Below are positions 1 through 7,847 of a stretch of 40,127 nucleotides of DNA, one piece after another. This DNA is from Microbacterium sp. Leaf288 (GTDB lineage Bacteria > Actinomycetota > Actinomycetes > Actinomycetales > Microbacteriaceae), in NCBI RefSeq assembly GCF_001422925.1, contig NZ_LMNI01000011.1, positions 1 to 40,127 of the forward strand. Direction: 5' to 3'. The notes under the pieces are model-generated. The model did no database searches and had not been told where the DNA came from. It was given only the letters and a program-made list of their open reading frames with translations. The position numbers and the translations under genes were made by a program. Positions within the stretch are counted from its first letter, which is position 1; every line of letters begins with the position of its first letter.

Positions 1-167
1 GGGGGGGGCACCGCCGGTGACCCTAGGTGTCGCGGAGCGGCGATGCCGCCGAGTGTCCCTCCTCCGAGCAGCATCTTCTGGGGATTCTGCCGCAGCGACG
101 AGCAGCCGTGCATGCCAGCAGCTCGTCCACATGATGCTTCGGCATTTGCACTCGTTGGCCACGCGAC
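1..167. other. Non-coding left edge
   Basis: I see no gene with recognisable protein features here. Open frames through it have no family signature. It lies just beyond the stop codon of the truncated ABC ATPase on the minus strand. Confidence 0.5.
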
Positions 168-947
168 TCACGCGTAGTGACAGGCCACATCGACGCCGTC
201 AATCCGGCGCAGCCCAGGGCGCTGCTCGCGGCAGAGCTCAGTAGCCAGCGGGCAACGCTGGCTGAAGGGACACCCGCCCGTAACATCAGATGCCGCAGCC
301 GCGCTTTTCACGCCCATCGCCTCGCGTAGTTCGCGCCGCTGCGCCTGCTCCGCTGGCCGCGGCACCGGCGATGCCGCGATCAGCGCCTGTGTGAACGGGT
401 GTTTCGGCGCACGTGTAACCTCCGCCACCGGCCCAGTTTCCATGACCTGGCCTCGATAGAGCACAACGATTCGGTGCGCCATGCGCTGCACAACTGTGAT
501 GTCATGGGTGATGAAGAGGTAGCTCAGGCCGTGTCGCTCGCGTAGATCGATTAAGAGGTTCAGGACCTGAGCTTGAGTGGAGAGGTCGAGCGCGCTCACG
601 GCCTCGTCGCAAACGACCACCGACGGTTCGCAGATGAGCGCTCGAGCTATCGCTATCCGCTGGCGCTGTCCTCCCGAGAACTGAGCGGGATACCTATCAA
701 CCGCTTCCGCAGGAAGACCAACCTCTTCCAGCAGGCTTTGCGCGCGGCGCCACGCCTCGGGGCGCGCGATGCCTCGAAGCCGCAACGGCTCTATCAACGT
801 GCTGCCGACACTTAGCCGCGGGTTCAAGGAAGAACTGGGGTCCTGGAAGACGGCTCGAAGGTGACGCGTTCGAGGTGCGCCGGAAGCGGGCGGCCGTGAT
901 CCTCGCCGGCCTCTTCTATTTGAGATGTGAACGCGGTTCACACACAT
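168..947 (-). pseudogene. 5'-truncated peptide ABC transporter ATPase (DppF/OppF type)
   Basis: The reading frame carries the second half of an oligopeptide/dipeptide importer ATPase. It has the Q-loop (VFQDPSSSLNP, from about residue 33), the ABC signature (FSGGQRQRIAIARAL), Walker B (VVVCDEAVSALD), the H-loop (FITHD), and the C-terminal oligopeptide-transporter extension with paired cysteines (CPFSQRCPL). The Walker A P-loop and everything before it are missing, and the first 25 or so residues do not resemble the family. The usual length is about 270-330 residues. Without Walker A it cannot bind ATP normally, so I read it as a remnant cut at roughly position 870-890. The nominal start codon at 947 lies beside an unrelated palindrome. 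No permease or binding-protein gene accompanies it. Confidence 0.8.
926..942. promoter_or_regulatory. Operator-like palindrome next to the ABC remnant
   Basis: A perfect inverted repeat, TGTGAAC-GCG-GTTCACA, lies just beyond the point where ABC homology stops. The form resembles LacI- or GntR-family operators. No such regulator gene is in the window, so it may be the leftover of a lost promoter. A short tandem repeat (CCGCTTG three times, 955-975) and a small hairpin (966-981) follow. Confidence 0.3.
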
Positions 948-1123
948 CCGTCAGCCGCTTGCCGCTTGCCGCTTGCGGCAACTCTGAATCGATCATCCAG
1001 CACGCACGGGTCTGACGCCACCATGTGCCCACATAGCAATGACCGCTGTGCGCGAGCGTCAAGCGTAGAAGCGATCGTTGGCGCGACACACTCGAGACAT
1101 CGCTTCCCTTTATGACCGTCACT

Positions 1124-1153
1124 CGATACACTACGTATCGTTTCGGGTAATAG
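1124..1153 (+). promoter_or_regulatory. Class B operator/promoter upstream of the SnoaL gene
   Basis: A 17-bp perfect palindrome, CGATAC-ACTAC-GTATCG (1124-1140), is followed by TTTCGGGTAATAG. The segment GTATCGTTTCGGGTA is identical to that at 9703-9717 upstream of the second demethylase. The palindrome half-sites recur at 25472-25488. It is probably a shared regulator site overlapping the promoter of the SnoaL-like gene. Confidence 0.6.
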
Positions 1154-1174
1154 ACCCCGTACGCATGAAGGAAG

Positions 1175-1588
1175 ATGAAGTTGACCGCTGAATCAAACAA
1201 GGATGTTGTTCGCCAACTCTTCATCGAGCTGGATCCGCGCACCGCGCGCGGAGCTCTCGCCGATGTTCTCGCCGATGACGTGCTGCTTCCGGCCGACACC
1301 CTTCCGAATGGTCGCCAGGGGCTCGCCGGGATGGAGGAACATCTCGAGTTCATGGGTTCCAGGGTGGAGATTGCGTTCGACATCATCGACATGGTTGCCG
1401 AGGGTGACACCGTCGCGGTCCGCGCGCGGGCACGAATGAAGATCCTCGCGGAGTTTTTCGGCTTCTCACCCGACGGACGCGAGATCGACATCGAGCAGGT
1501 CCAGTTTCTTCGAATCGAGAACGGCAAGATCTCTGAGGTCTGGCGCCTGAACGATGTCGCTGGGATGATGCAGCAACTCACGGCTTAG
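1175..1588 (+). CDS. SnoaL/NTF2-like protein, copy 1
   Basis: The 137-residue product has the length and hydrophobic pattern of the SnoaL-like NTF2 fold, which includes polyketide cyclases, small hydratases and isomerases as well as non-catalytic binding proteins. The ending (GKISEVWRLND, then AGMMQQL) is typical of SnoaL-like ester-cyclase relatives. A close paralogue lies at 23887-24288, with about three quarters of aligned residues identical by hand count. The ATG at 1175 is only 2 nt from the AAGGA ribosome site. A TTG at 1181 has better spacing and matches the N-terminus of the paralogue. The function is unknown. The class B palindrome directly upstream and the aromatic-degradation setting suggest a role on a catabolic intermediate. 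Confidence 0.75.
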   Translation: MKLTAESNKDVVRQLFIELDPRTARGALADVLADDVLLPADTLPNGRQGLAGMEEHLEFMGSRVEIAFDIIDMVAEGDTVAVRARARMKILAEFFGFSPDGREIDIEQVQFLRIENGKISEVWRLNDVAGMMQQLTA

Positions 1589-1603
1589 AACCCTTACGAC
1601 CAG

Positions 1604-3151
1604 GTGGCGGCGCACGAAGCAACCGTTCGGGGTCGACAGCGGGACTGCAATCGATGGGCGTCGATTGCTCGTTCGTGCGTGACGGTTCTGCGTGCTGGTG
1701 CCGGCCTGTTCGTTCGACTGGGTCAATCGCACGGTCGCGGCTCGCCCCAGCCACGTACCGAGGAGTCTGGCCCCCACCTGAAGCGGCCAGCTGCCCCGAG
1801 GAGTCGACCCATCACTGACCTGTCTCTCACACCCATCGCAACAGGCATCACTGCCGAAGCCGCCGTAGAAGCCCTCTTCGGGACAACCGCGGGTGGAGCG
1901 TTCTGGCTCGACGGCGGGAACACTCGACCAAGTTACATCGGGGTTGGCGACCGTCTCGAGCTCGGATCACCCGTTCTGAGTTGCTTACGTGGCGCCTCAG
2001 AACGAGTTCGCGATGCAGAGAGCTCAGTCCTGGGCTTCGTCGGCTGGCTGAGTTACGACCTCGGGATGGAGACAATTGGTGTCGATGTCGGCCGCGTCGA
2101 CGGCCAACAGACATCCTTCATCGAGGTTCGCGAGGCGCTTTCTATCGATCCCGACGGGAACGTCATACTCATCACCCGAAACCTGTCAGCACAGGAATTG
2201 CGGAAGCGTGTTAGTGCGATGCGGAGTCGGCTTCGCGGCGTACAGTCCTCCCCGGTCAGAGGCGCGGGCAACAAGGTTACCGACGTGCAATGGCATGACG
2301 CCGACCGCGAGTACGCCGCGAAGATTCTCGCGTGCCAAGATCACATTCGGGCGGGCGACGCGTACCAGCTCTGCCTCACCACGCGTGTCACTGTGCACGG
2401 CCAGATCGATCCGCTGCCTGTCTACCGACGGTTGCGCCGCACCAACGGCACAAGCCGCAGCGGCCTCATCCGTATCGGTGACACCTGGATGCTGAGCACC
2501 TCGCCCGAGCAATTCCTCACCGTCGACGAGCAACGGGTCGTCTCGACCAGCCCTATCAAGGGAACGCGCCCGCGTTCGAGCAACCCCGAGGACGACGAAC
2601 GGCTGCGCGCCGAACTGCAGGAGAACGTAAAGGAACGTGCAGAGAACATCATGATCGTCGATCTGATGCGCAACGACCTCAGCCGAGTCTGCGACCCAGC
2701 TACCGTCGGAGTCACCCGGCTGCTCGAGGTCGAATCACACCCGCAGGTCCACCAACTTGTCAGCACAATAGAAGGTCAACTCCGCCCACACTGCGACACG
2801 CTAGACGCGCTCGCCGTCTGCTTTCCCGCGGGGTCAATGACCGGCGCGCCCAAACGCCGCGCGATCGAGATCCTGGAGCAGACCGAATGCGGGCCACGAG
2901 GACTGTATGCCGGGGCCTTCGGATACCTGCGATACGACGGTGTAGCCGACTTCGCCATGACCATCCGCACGATCGTCTGCACTCCCGACAAAGCAGTAAT
3001 CGGCACCGGAGGCGGAATCACAGCCCTTTCCATTCCTCACGAGGAAGTCGAAGAGATTCACCTCAAAGCCCGCGCCCTACTCAACGCCATCTCCAACATA
3101 GAACCCCAGCCAGCCGCACCGAGCGTGCGCAGGACCGCGCTACCGCACTAA
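1604..3151 (+). CDS. pabB: Aminodeoxychorismate synthase component I (PabB)
   Basis: This is a chorismate-utilising enzyme that aminates chorismate to 4-amino-4-deoxychorismate on the way to p-aminobenzoate and folate. It has the family blocks PIKGTRPR, IMIVDLMRNDLSRV, FPAGSMTGAPK and YAGAFGY. The lysine in PIKGT is the PabB hallmark (anthranilate synthase TrpE has alanine there), so I prefer PabB. No glutamine amidotransferase (PabA) or lyase (PabC) gene is in the window. The frame runs from a GTG at 1604. The first 70 or so residues have no family likeness, and the only other normal in-frame start is a GTG at 1679, so the true N-terminus is uncertain. Its presence beside THF-dependent enzymes fits a need for extra folate. 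Confidence 0.85.
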   Translation: MAAHEATVRGRQRDCNRWASIARSCVTVLRAGAGLFVRLGQSHGRGSPQPRTEESGPHLKRPAAPRSRPITDLSLTPIATGITAEAAVEALFGTTAGGAFWLDGGNTRPSYIGVGDRLELGSPVLSCLRGASERVRDAESSVLGFVGWLSYDLGMETIGVDVGRVDGQQTSFIEVREALSIDPDGNVILITRNLSAQELRKRVSAMRSRLRGVQSSPVRGAGNKVTDVQWHDADREYAAKILACQDHIRAGDAYQLCLTTRVTVHGQIDPLPVYRRLRRTNGTSRSGLIRIGDTWMLSTSPEQFLTVDEQRVVSTSPIKGTRPRSSNPEDDERLRAELQENVKERAENIMIVDLMRNDLSRVCDPATVGVTRLLEVESHPQVHQLVSTIEGQLRPHCDTLDALAVCFPAGSMTGAPKRRAIEILEQTECGPRGLYAGAFGYLRYDGVADFAMTIRTIVCTPDKAVIGTGGGITALSIPHEEVEEIHLKARALLNAISNIEPQPAAPSVRRTALPH

Positions 3152-3410
3152 CGACCGCCTCTCCCCGGGCGGGCAAACGCGACTCTGGCTCTACGGCACT
3201 GAGAACCCCGCGAAATCTCCCACCACCACACGGGACGTCACTGCCCCGCTGCTGCGTGGTGTCTGTGAAGAGCCAGGCCTACCCGCCTCACGCCGTACGT
3301 CGCCAAGGCTCCGCGCGGACGACCGGTGATGGCATGAGTCGATGCGTCGATGATCCAGTCGCGGTTAGAGGTAGTCCTCACGCTTCACGGAACACGCCAA
3401 GTCGAGTATT
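3152..3410. other. Intergenic stretch after pabB
   Basis: No protein with family features is visible. The stretch leads into the promoter of the first demethylase gene. A weak CCGCC/GGCGG hairpin lies just after the pabB stop codon, without a T tract. Confidence 0.4.
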
Positions 3411-3439
3411 GTTGTTCGATACGAGGCGTTTCGAATAGA
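3411..3439 (+). promoter_or_regulatory. Class A operator overlapping the demethylase-1 promoter
   Basis: GATACGA-GGCGTT-TCGAATA spans 3418-3437. It differs by a single base from 11884-11903 in front of paaA, where a clear sigma70-type promoter is overlapped. By alignment the -35 is near TTGTT (3412-3416) and the -10 is AATAGA (3434-3439). The operator fills the spacer, which favours repression by steric block. Confidence 0.65.
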
Positions 3440-3480
3440 GAGCCCGTGCTTCTGCGATCAACGGCGATGAAAGGCACACC

Positions 3481-4854
3481 ATGAACGACGACCAGGGGTC
3501 AGCACGTCTGACAGTCCGAGAGGTTCCCGACTATCCGGACATCACCACCTATGCCGACATCTTGGGTGAGATGCACATCTGGGAGGGCGATGGCTGGAAG
3601 GAGGAATCGCTCGCCTGGAAGGAGGGTGCCTACATCGGGTCACACCTCGGCGGCGATTACGAGATCACCTACAGCGGCCCGCAGGCCCAGGAGTTGCTGT
3701 CGCGGACCAGCATCAACTCCCTCGCGAACTGGAGAATCGGCACATCCAAGCACCTGGTGCAGACGGATGAGCGGGGATACATCGCCAATCACGGCCTCAC
3801 CATCCGAAGCTCCGAGGATTCTTTCCGCCAGTTCGGCTCGTTCCCCTGGAGCGCCTACCAGGCGGAGCGCATGGGTCTGGACGTTACTGTCGAGCGGCGG
3901 AAGGTGTTCATCCTTCAGATCGCGGGGCCCCGTTCCGTACAGGTCATCGAGCGGTTGCTCGGCGTCGACATTCGCGACGTCAACTTCCTGGACGTGCGCC
4001 CCGTCAGCGTCCCCGGAATCGACGCCGAGATCGAGATCGAACTCTCGCGCATCGGAATGGCCGGCACACTGGCGTACGAGCTGCGAGGACCCTGGGATGC
4101 GAGCGCGGCGGTGTACGACGCCGTCTACCAGGCCGGTCAGGAGTTCGGAATCAAGCGCACCGGATGGCGCACATACTTCGTCAACCACACCGAAGGTGGA
4201 TTCCCGCAGATGGGGGGACTGTTCGCCCCGTCAGCCGTGGCGGACCCTGCCTTCCTCGCTTTCGCGGCTCAGTGGGGAGAGCGGCGCCTTACCAAGGCGT
4301 TCCGGCTCACCGGAAGCGTCGGACCCGAGGATCTCGCCTCGCGTCTGCGCACACCGTTCGAAGTCAACTGGGGCTGGATGGCCAAGTTCGATCATGACTT
4401 CCTGGGTCGCGAGGCTGTCGAAGCCGAAGCGGCGAATCCGCGACGGAAGACGGTCACGCTGCGCTGGAACAAGGAGGACGTCCTGGATGTCTTCGCGTCT
4501 CAGTTCGAGAAGGGTGAAGAGTACCGCAACTTCGAGTTCCCGCTTACCCCGCAGGTCCCGACCGACCTTCATGCCGACCGGGTGATCGTCGGCGACGAGT
4601 TCGTCGGCGTATCCTCGGCCGTGGCTTACTCGTACTACTACCGCGAGATGCTCTCGTTGTCGACGATCGACATTCCGCTGAGCGAAGTGGGGACCGAAGT
4701 CATCATCGAATGGGGTGATGCCGGCAGGCGCATCAAGCGCATCCGAGCGACTGTTGAGCGGTTCCCGTACCTCGACCTCCCCAGCAACCGGAAGTTCGAT
4801 CTCTCGACGATTCCCTCCGGTATTCAGGAGGCTGAGGTGGCGAGCTCGCACTGA
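3481..4854 (+). CDS. THF-dependent aryl O-demethylase-like protein 1 (GcvT/LigM family)
   Basis: The 457-residue product belongs to the aminomethyltransferase (GcvT) fold family that includes LigM, DesA and DmdA. These enzymes move a methyl group from substrate to THF. The family frame is seen in FILQIAGPRS (about 143-152), GMAGTLAYELRGPW (about 192-205) and the C-terminal region with KVTL-like strand TVTLRWNKED and IEWGD. Tyr232 (TGWRTY) aligns with the position of the catalytic tyrosine described for LigM (VGSRAY, Tyr247 from memory). It is more distant from LigM than the second copy at 9813, so the substrate may differ. The start is an ATG with AAAGG upstream. A class A operator lies 40 nt before it. 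It converges on the ring-cleavage operon across a strong hairpin. Confidence 0.8.
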   Translation: MNDDQGSARLTVREVPDYPDITTYADILGEMHIWEGDGWKEESLAWKEGAYIGSHLGGDYEITYSGPQAQELLSRTSINSLANWRIGTSKHLVQTDERGYIANHGLTIRSSEDSFRQFGSFPWSAYQAERMGLDVTVERRKVFILQIAGPRSVQVIERLLGVDIRDVNFLDVRPVSVPGIDAEIEIELSRIGMAGTLAYELRGPWDASAAVYDAVYQAGQEFGIKRTGWRTYFVNHTEGGFPQMGGLFAPSAVADPAFLAFAAQWGERRLTKAFRLTGSVGPEDLASRLRTPFEVNWGWMAKFDHDFLGREAVEAEAANPRRKTVTLRWNKEDVLDVFASQFEKGEEYRNFEFPLTPQVPTDLHADRVIVGDEFVGVSSAVAYSYYYREMLSLSTIDIPLSEVGTEVIIEWGDAGRRIKRIRATVERFPYLDLPSNRKFDLSTIPSGIQEAEVASSH

Positions 4855-4868
4855 GTTCAACGAGACCG

Positions 4869-4906
4869 ACGAAGCGGCGGCAGCTTTTCAGCTGCCGCCG
4901 CTTCGT
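4869..4906. terminator. Bidirectional terminator hairpin
   Basis: A perfect 16-bp stem (arms 4869-4884 and 4891-4906) encloses the loop TTTTCA. It lies between two converging genes, 15 nt after the demethylase stop and 22 nt from the dioxygenase stop, so it can serve both. There is no long U tract, which is common in high-GC actinobacteria. Confidence 0.8.
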
Positions 4907-4927
4907 GCGTTCGTGAAACGCGTCAGG

Positions 4928-5860
4928 TCAGACGTCCATCCATTCCTGCTGCCAGGTCTCGGGAGGCTGCGGTCCCCACATGTTCATGTGGTACCAGAAC
5001 TCGTGCGCTGCGGGCGCCGGGCGGTAGTCGAACCCGACCCGCTCCATCGTGCCGGTGAGTTCGAGCCGGTTGCCGAACGGATCACGGATGTACAGAGACA
5101 CCATGTTGCCCTCGTGGTGGCGCAGGGGTCCGTACTCGGCAGCGAACTTGGTGACGGTGAGGTTGTCGAGCAGCTTCCAGAAGTCGGCCTCATCAACCTC
5201 AAGGGCGACGTGGTGCGTGCCTGCATGTCCGGTCAGGATCGCGAGCTGGTGGTGGTAGTCGTTGACGCGGAGGAACTGCAGGAGGAAGCCCTCGGCGTTC
5301 GGCGTCGCCACAAATGCACTGCTCCGGAAGCCCATCAAGCCGAGGAAGTCGGTCAGGCCCTTCACGTCGGTCGTGCGCAGCTGCGAGTGGCTCGTGCGGA
5401 CGTCGATAGATCCAGGGCGGTACGCGCCCTCTACCGGTGCTGCGGCGGGAAGCTCGGCCTGAGTCACTTCGAAGAGGTGACCTGTCGGAAGCGTCAGTCG
5501 CAGCGACTGGTCGACGCCGGGGCGTGTGTCGCTGTCCGAGACGGCGATCCGGACGTCGGAATTGTCCAACTTCGCGGCGATCGCCTGGAACGCATCCGGG
5601 GTGCGCGCGCGGAAGCTCAGGTAGTCCAGTCCCAGCCCGCCCTCCGATAGGCCGAGCACGATGTGGCCGGTGACGGGGCTGGCGAGATAGGCGCGCTTGC
5701 TGCTGCGTTCTGAGACGACCAGTCCGAGGAGCTGTTCGTACCAGGCAATGGCAGCGTCCAGGTCCGGGACGCGGATGACGGTGTGGTCCGTCCCAGCGAG
5801 GGGACCTTTCCACTGAACTGTTGCGGCGTCATCGACGATCGGGTGTTCAATACGAGGCAT
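4928..5860 (-). CDS. Extradiol (catechol 2,3-dioxygenase-type) ring-cleavage dioxygenase
   Basis: The 310-residue product has the two vicinal-oxygen-chelate modules of type I extradiol dioxygenases. The C-terminal module carries the iron ligands: His158 (TSHSQLRTTDV), His217 (GTHHVALEVDE) and Glu267 (DPFGNRLELTG). His203/204 (NDYHHQLA) and Tyr257 (VSLYIRDP) match the catalytic second-shell positions. It should insert O2 into a catecholic ring next to the diol, giving a meta-cleavage product; which catechol cannot be told. It is the last gene of the operon metF-folD-purU-FAH-dioxygenase and has a strong AAGGAAGGA ribosome site. This pairs C1 processing with cleavage of the ring that results from demethylation. 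Confidence 0.88.
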   Translation of the reverse strand: MPRIEHPIVDDAATVQWKGPLAGTDHTVIRVPDLDAAIAWYEQLLGLVVSERSSKRAYLASPVTGHIVLGLSEGGLGLDYLSFRARTPDAFQAIAAKLDNSDVRIAVSDSDTRPGVDQSLRLTLPTGHLFEVTQAELPAAAPVEGAYRPGSIDVRTSHSQLRTTDVKGLTDFLGLMGFRSSAFVATPNAEGFLLQFLRVNDYHHQLAILTGHAGTHHVALEVDEADFWKLLDNLTVTKFAAEYGPLRHHEGNMVSLYIRDPFGNRLELTGTMERVGFDYRPAPAAHEFWYHMNMWGPQPPETWQQEWMDV

Positions 5861-5887
5861 TGCTCATTCCTTCCTTGGGATGTGCGG

Positions 5888-6934
5888 TTACTTGGAGGCG
5901 GGCGGGTCGATGGGGGGCAGTCCATAGAATGGCGTCCTTCCCAGGGTTTCCTCGGCGACCAGGCGGTGATGCTGCGCGCCGAGACCTGAGATTCGGATGT
6001 CCATCACATCCCCGGCTTTGAGAAATTGGCTGTGGAATGCGCCGTTCCCGGGGGGAGAGCCCATCATCAGCAAGTCACCCGGAAGCAGCGGAAGCCGTTC
6101 AGACGCATAGGACAGGTATTCCTCGGGGGAGAAGATCATGTCATCGGCGGGCCAATCCTGTTTCGATTCGCCGTTGACGTCCAGCTGGATCACCAGTTCG
6201 GTGCGATCAGCGAAGAACTGGCGCGGAACGACAAACGGGCCTGCCTGCTTGAAGGTGGGCTGCTGCTTCGCGATCCAGTCCGCGTTCCACTTCGTGTCGT
6301 GACGGGTGAACAGTTCGGTCGTGTGCATGTCGTTACCAATGGTGTACCCCGCGATGTAGTTCGCGGCTTCGGCTGGGTCGAGATAACGCGGAGCACCCCC
6401 CGCGATCACGACGGTGAGCTCTGCCTCCCAATCGTGGCCATGCCCGACCTGCGGGAGCACGACGTCGTCCTCCGGCCCCACGAGCGACCCGTGTGATGCC
6501 AGCCAGATGAACGGCATCCCCTTGGCGCGGCGTTTGGTGACGAACTCGAGGTTGCGCTCGTAGAAGTCGCCGTCGCTTTCTCCGTCGCGCCGATCGGTCT
6601 GATAGTGGCCTTCGTTGAAGGTGTACATCTCGGCCGCATGCTGCGCGTAGTTGGAACCGGCGCAGAAGATCTGCGGACGAACGACGGGCGCGCAGATTTC
6701 GTAGTCGCTCACCGGCGTCCCGGTGGCGCGAGTCGTGCCGGCGACGTGGCTCAGCTGTTCGAAGGTGCGATCCCAGTCACCGTAGATCGCATCCTGGTCG
6801 GGATAGTCGTTCGAGATGTCGACGACGTCGCCGTCCGGTCTGACGAGCGCGTGGAATACCCGGCTCGCCTCCTTCAGCCGAGCCAGACCGAACGTGCCTA
6901 CGGCAAGCCCGGTGGTGGGGTCAATCTCTGCCAT
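5888..6934 (-). CDS. Fumarylacetoacetate hydrolase family protein 1
   Basis: The 348-residue FAH-fold enzyme has the metal-binding acidic cluster in HDWEAELTVVIAGG, an extended N-terminal half, and the family end DIRISGLGAQHH. FAH-fold proteins hydrolyse or decarboxylate C-C bonds in ring-cleavage products (fumarylacetoacetase, acylpyruvases, 2-hydroxymuconate decarboxylase/hydratases). Lying 27 nt upstream of the extradiol dioxygenase gene, it most likely acts on that enzyme's product. The ATG at 6934 is preferred to a TTG at 6940. A second member of the family lies at 25522. Confidence 0.85.
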   Translation of the reverse strand: MAEIDPTTGLAVGTFGLARLKEASRVFHALVRPDGDVVDISNDYPDQDAIYGDWDRTFEQLSHVAGTTRATGTPVSDYEICAPVVRPQIFCAGSNYAQHAAEMYTFNEGHYQTDRRDGESDGDFYERNLEFVTKRRAKGMPFIWLASHGSLVGPEDDVVLPQVGHGHDWEAELTVVIAGGAPRYLDPAEAANYIAGYTIGNDMHTTELFTRHDTKWNADWIAKQQPTFKQAGPFVVPRQFFADRTELVIQLDVNGESKQDWPADDMIFSPEEYLSYASERLPLLPGDLLMMGSPPGNGAFHSQFLKAGDVMDIRISGLGAQHHRLVAEETLGRTPFYGLPPIDPPASK

Positions 6935-6961
6935 CTTCAATGCCTTTCTCAGTTTCTGTCA

Positions 6962-7837
6962 TCATGCGAAGACGATGGTCTGGTTGCCATGGCGGATGAC
7001 TCGGTCTTCGGCGTGCCAGAGGACGGCGCGGGCAAGCACTGCTCGCTCCACGTCCGCGCCACGCCCCTGAAGGTCGATGGCGCTTTGCGAGTGGTCTACC
7101 CGCACGACGTCTTGCTCGATGATCGGGCCCTCATCCAGGTCCTTCGTGACGTAATGCGATGTGGCGCCGATGAGCTTCACCCCGCGTTCCTTCGCGCGGC
7201 GGTACGGCGCCGCGCCAACGAACGCGGGAAGGAAGGAGTGGTGGATGTTGATCACGGGAACCGCGAGCGAGGTGAGGAAGTCGTCCGAGATGATCTGCAT
7301 GTAGCGTGCCAGGACCACGAAGTCGACGTTTCCTCGCAGCAGCTCAAGGATGCGCGCCTCGGCCTCGGACTTGTCGGGACCGGCGGAGGGAACATGGAAG
7401 AAGGGAATCCCGAAGGAGCGCACGTCCTCAACGACGTCGGTGTGATTCGAGATGACCATCGGGATCGTAACGGGAAGCTTCCCTTGCCGGTGGCGCCACA
7501 GGAGCTCTAGCAGACAATGGTCGGACTTCGATGCAAGGATCGCCATGCGCTTGGGTGCAGACTGATCCGTGAGTGACCACGCCAAGCCGAGCGGTTTCAG
7601 AGTCCGCGCCAGGTCCTCCTCGATTACCGGGAGCGCCGTACGCAACTCGCGGTGGGCGAACACGACGCGCTGGAAGAACGCGCCGCCGTCGGCGTTGTCG
7701 GAGTACTGGTCCAGCGTGACGATGTTGCCATCGTTGCGCGCGATCAGAGAGGAGATCGCGGCGACGATACCGGGCTTGTCAGGCCCGTGGACAATCAGGC
7801 ATGCGGTGGCGCAGCTGGGGACGGGTTCCGTGGTCAT
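6962..7837 (-). CDS. purU: 10-formyl-THF hydrolase (PurU)
   Basis: The 291-residue product has an N-terminal ACT-type domain (LIVHGPDKPGIVAAISSLI) followed by a formyltransferase-fold catalytic domain. That domain shows the HHSFLPAFVGA and ATSHYVTKDLDEGPIIEQ blocks, including the catalytic His and Asp. It releases formate and THF from 10-formyl-THF. The ATG at 7837 has GAGGAG 6 nt upstream, overlapping the folD stop. Here it probably serves as the outlet that frees THF after demethylation, in place of the ATP-forming formyl-THF synthetase found with LigM in Sphingobium. No such synthetase gene is present in this window. Confidence 0.92.
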   Translation of the reverse strand: MTTEPVPSCATACLIVHGPDKPGIVAAISSLIARNDGNIVTLDQYSDNADGGAFFQRVVFAHRELRTALPVIEEDLARTLKPLGLAWSLTDQSAPKRMAILASKSDHCLLELLWRHRQGKLPVTIPMVISNHTDVVEDVRSFGIPFFHVPSAGPDKSEAEARILELLRGNVDFVVLARYMQIISDDFLTSLAVPVINIHHSFLPAFVGAAPYRRAKERGVKLIGATSHYVTKDLDEGPIIEQDVVRVDHSQSAIDLQGRGADVERAVLARAVLWHAEDRVIRHGNQTIVFA

Positions 7838-7847
7838 GTTGTTCTCC

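Noticed and set aside
955..981. Possible CRISPR or larger tandem array at the CCGCTTG repeats
   Set aside because: Only three 7-nt units with no spacers.
1604..3151. Reading as anthranilate synthase TrpE
   Set aside because: The PIKGT lysine is the PabB feature; TrpE has PIAGT. No tryptophan genes are nearby.
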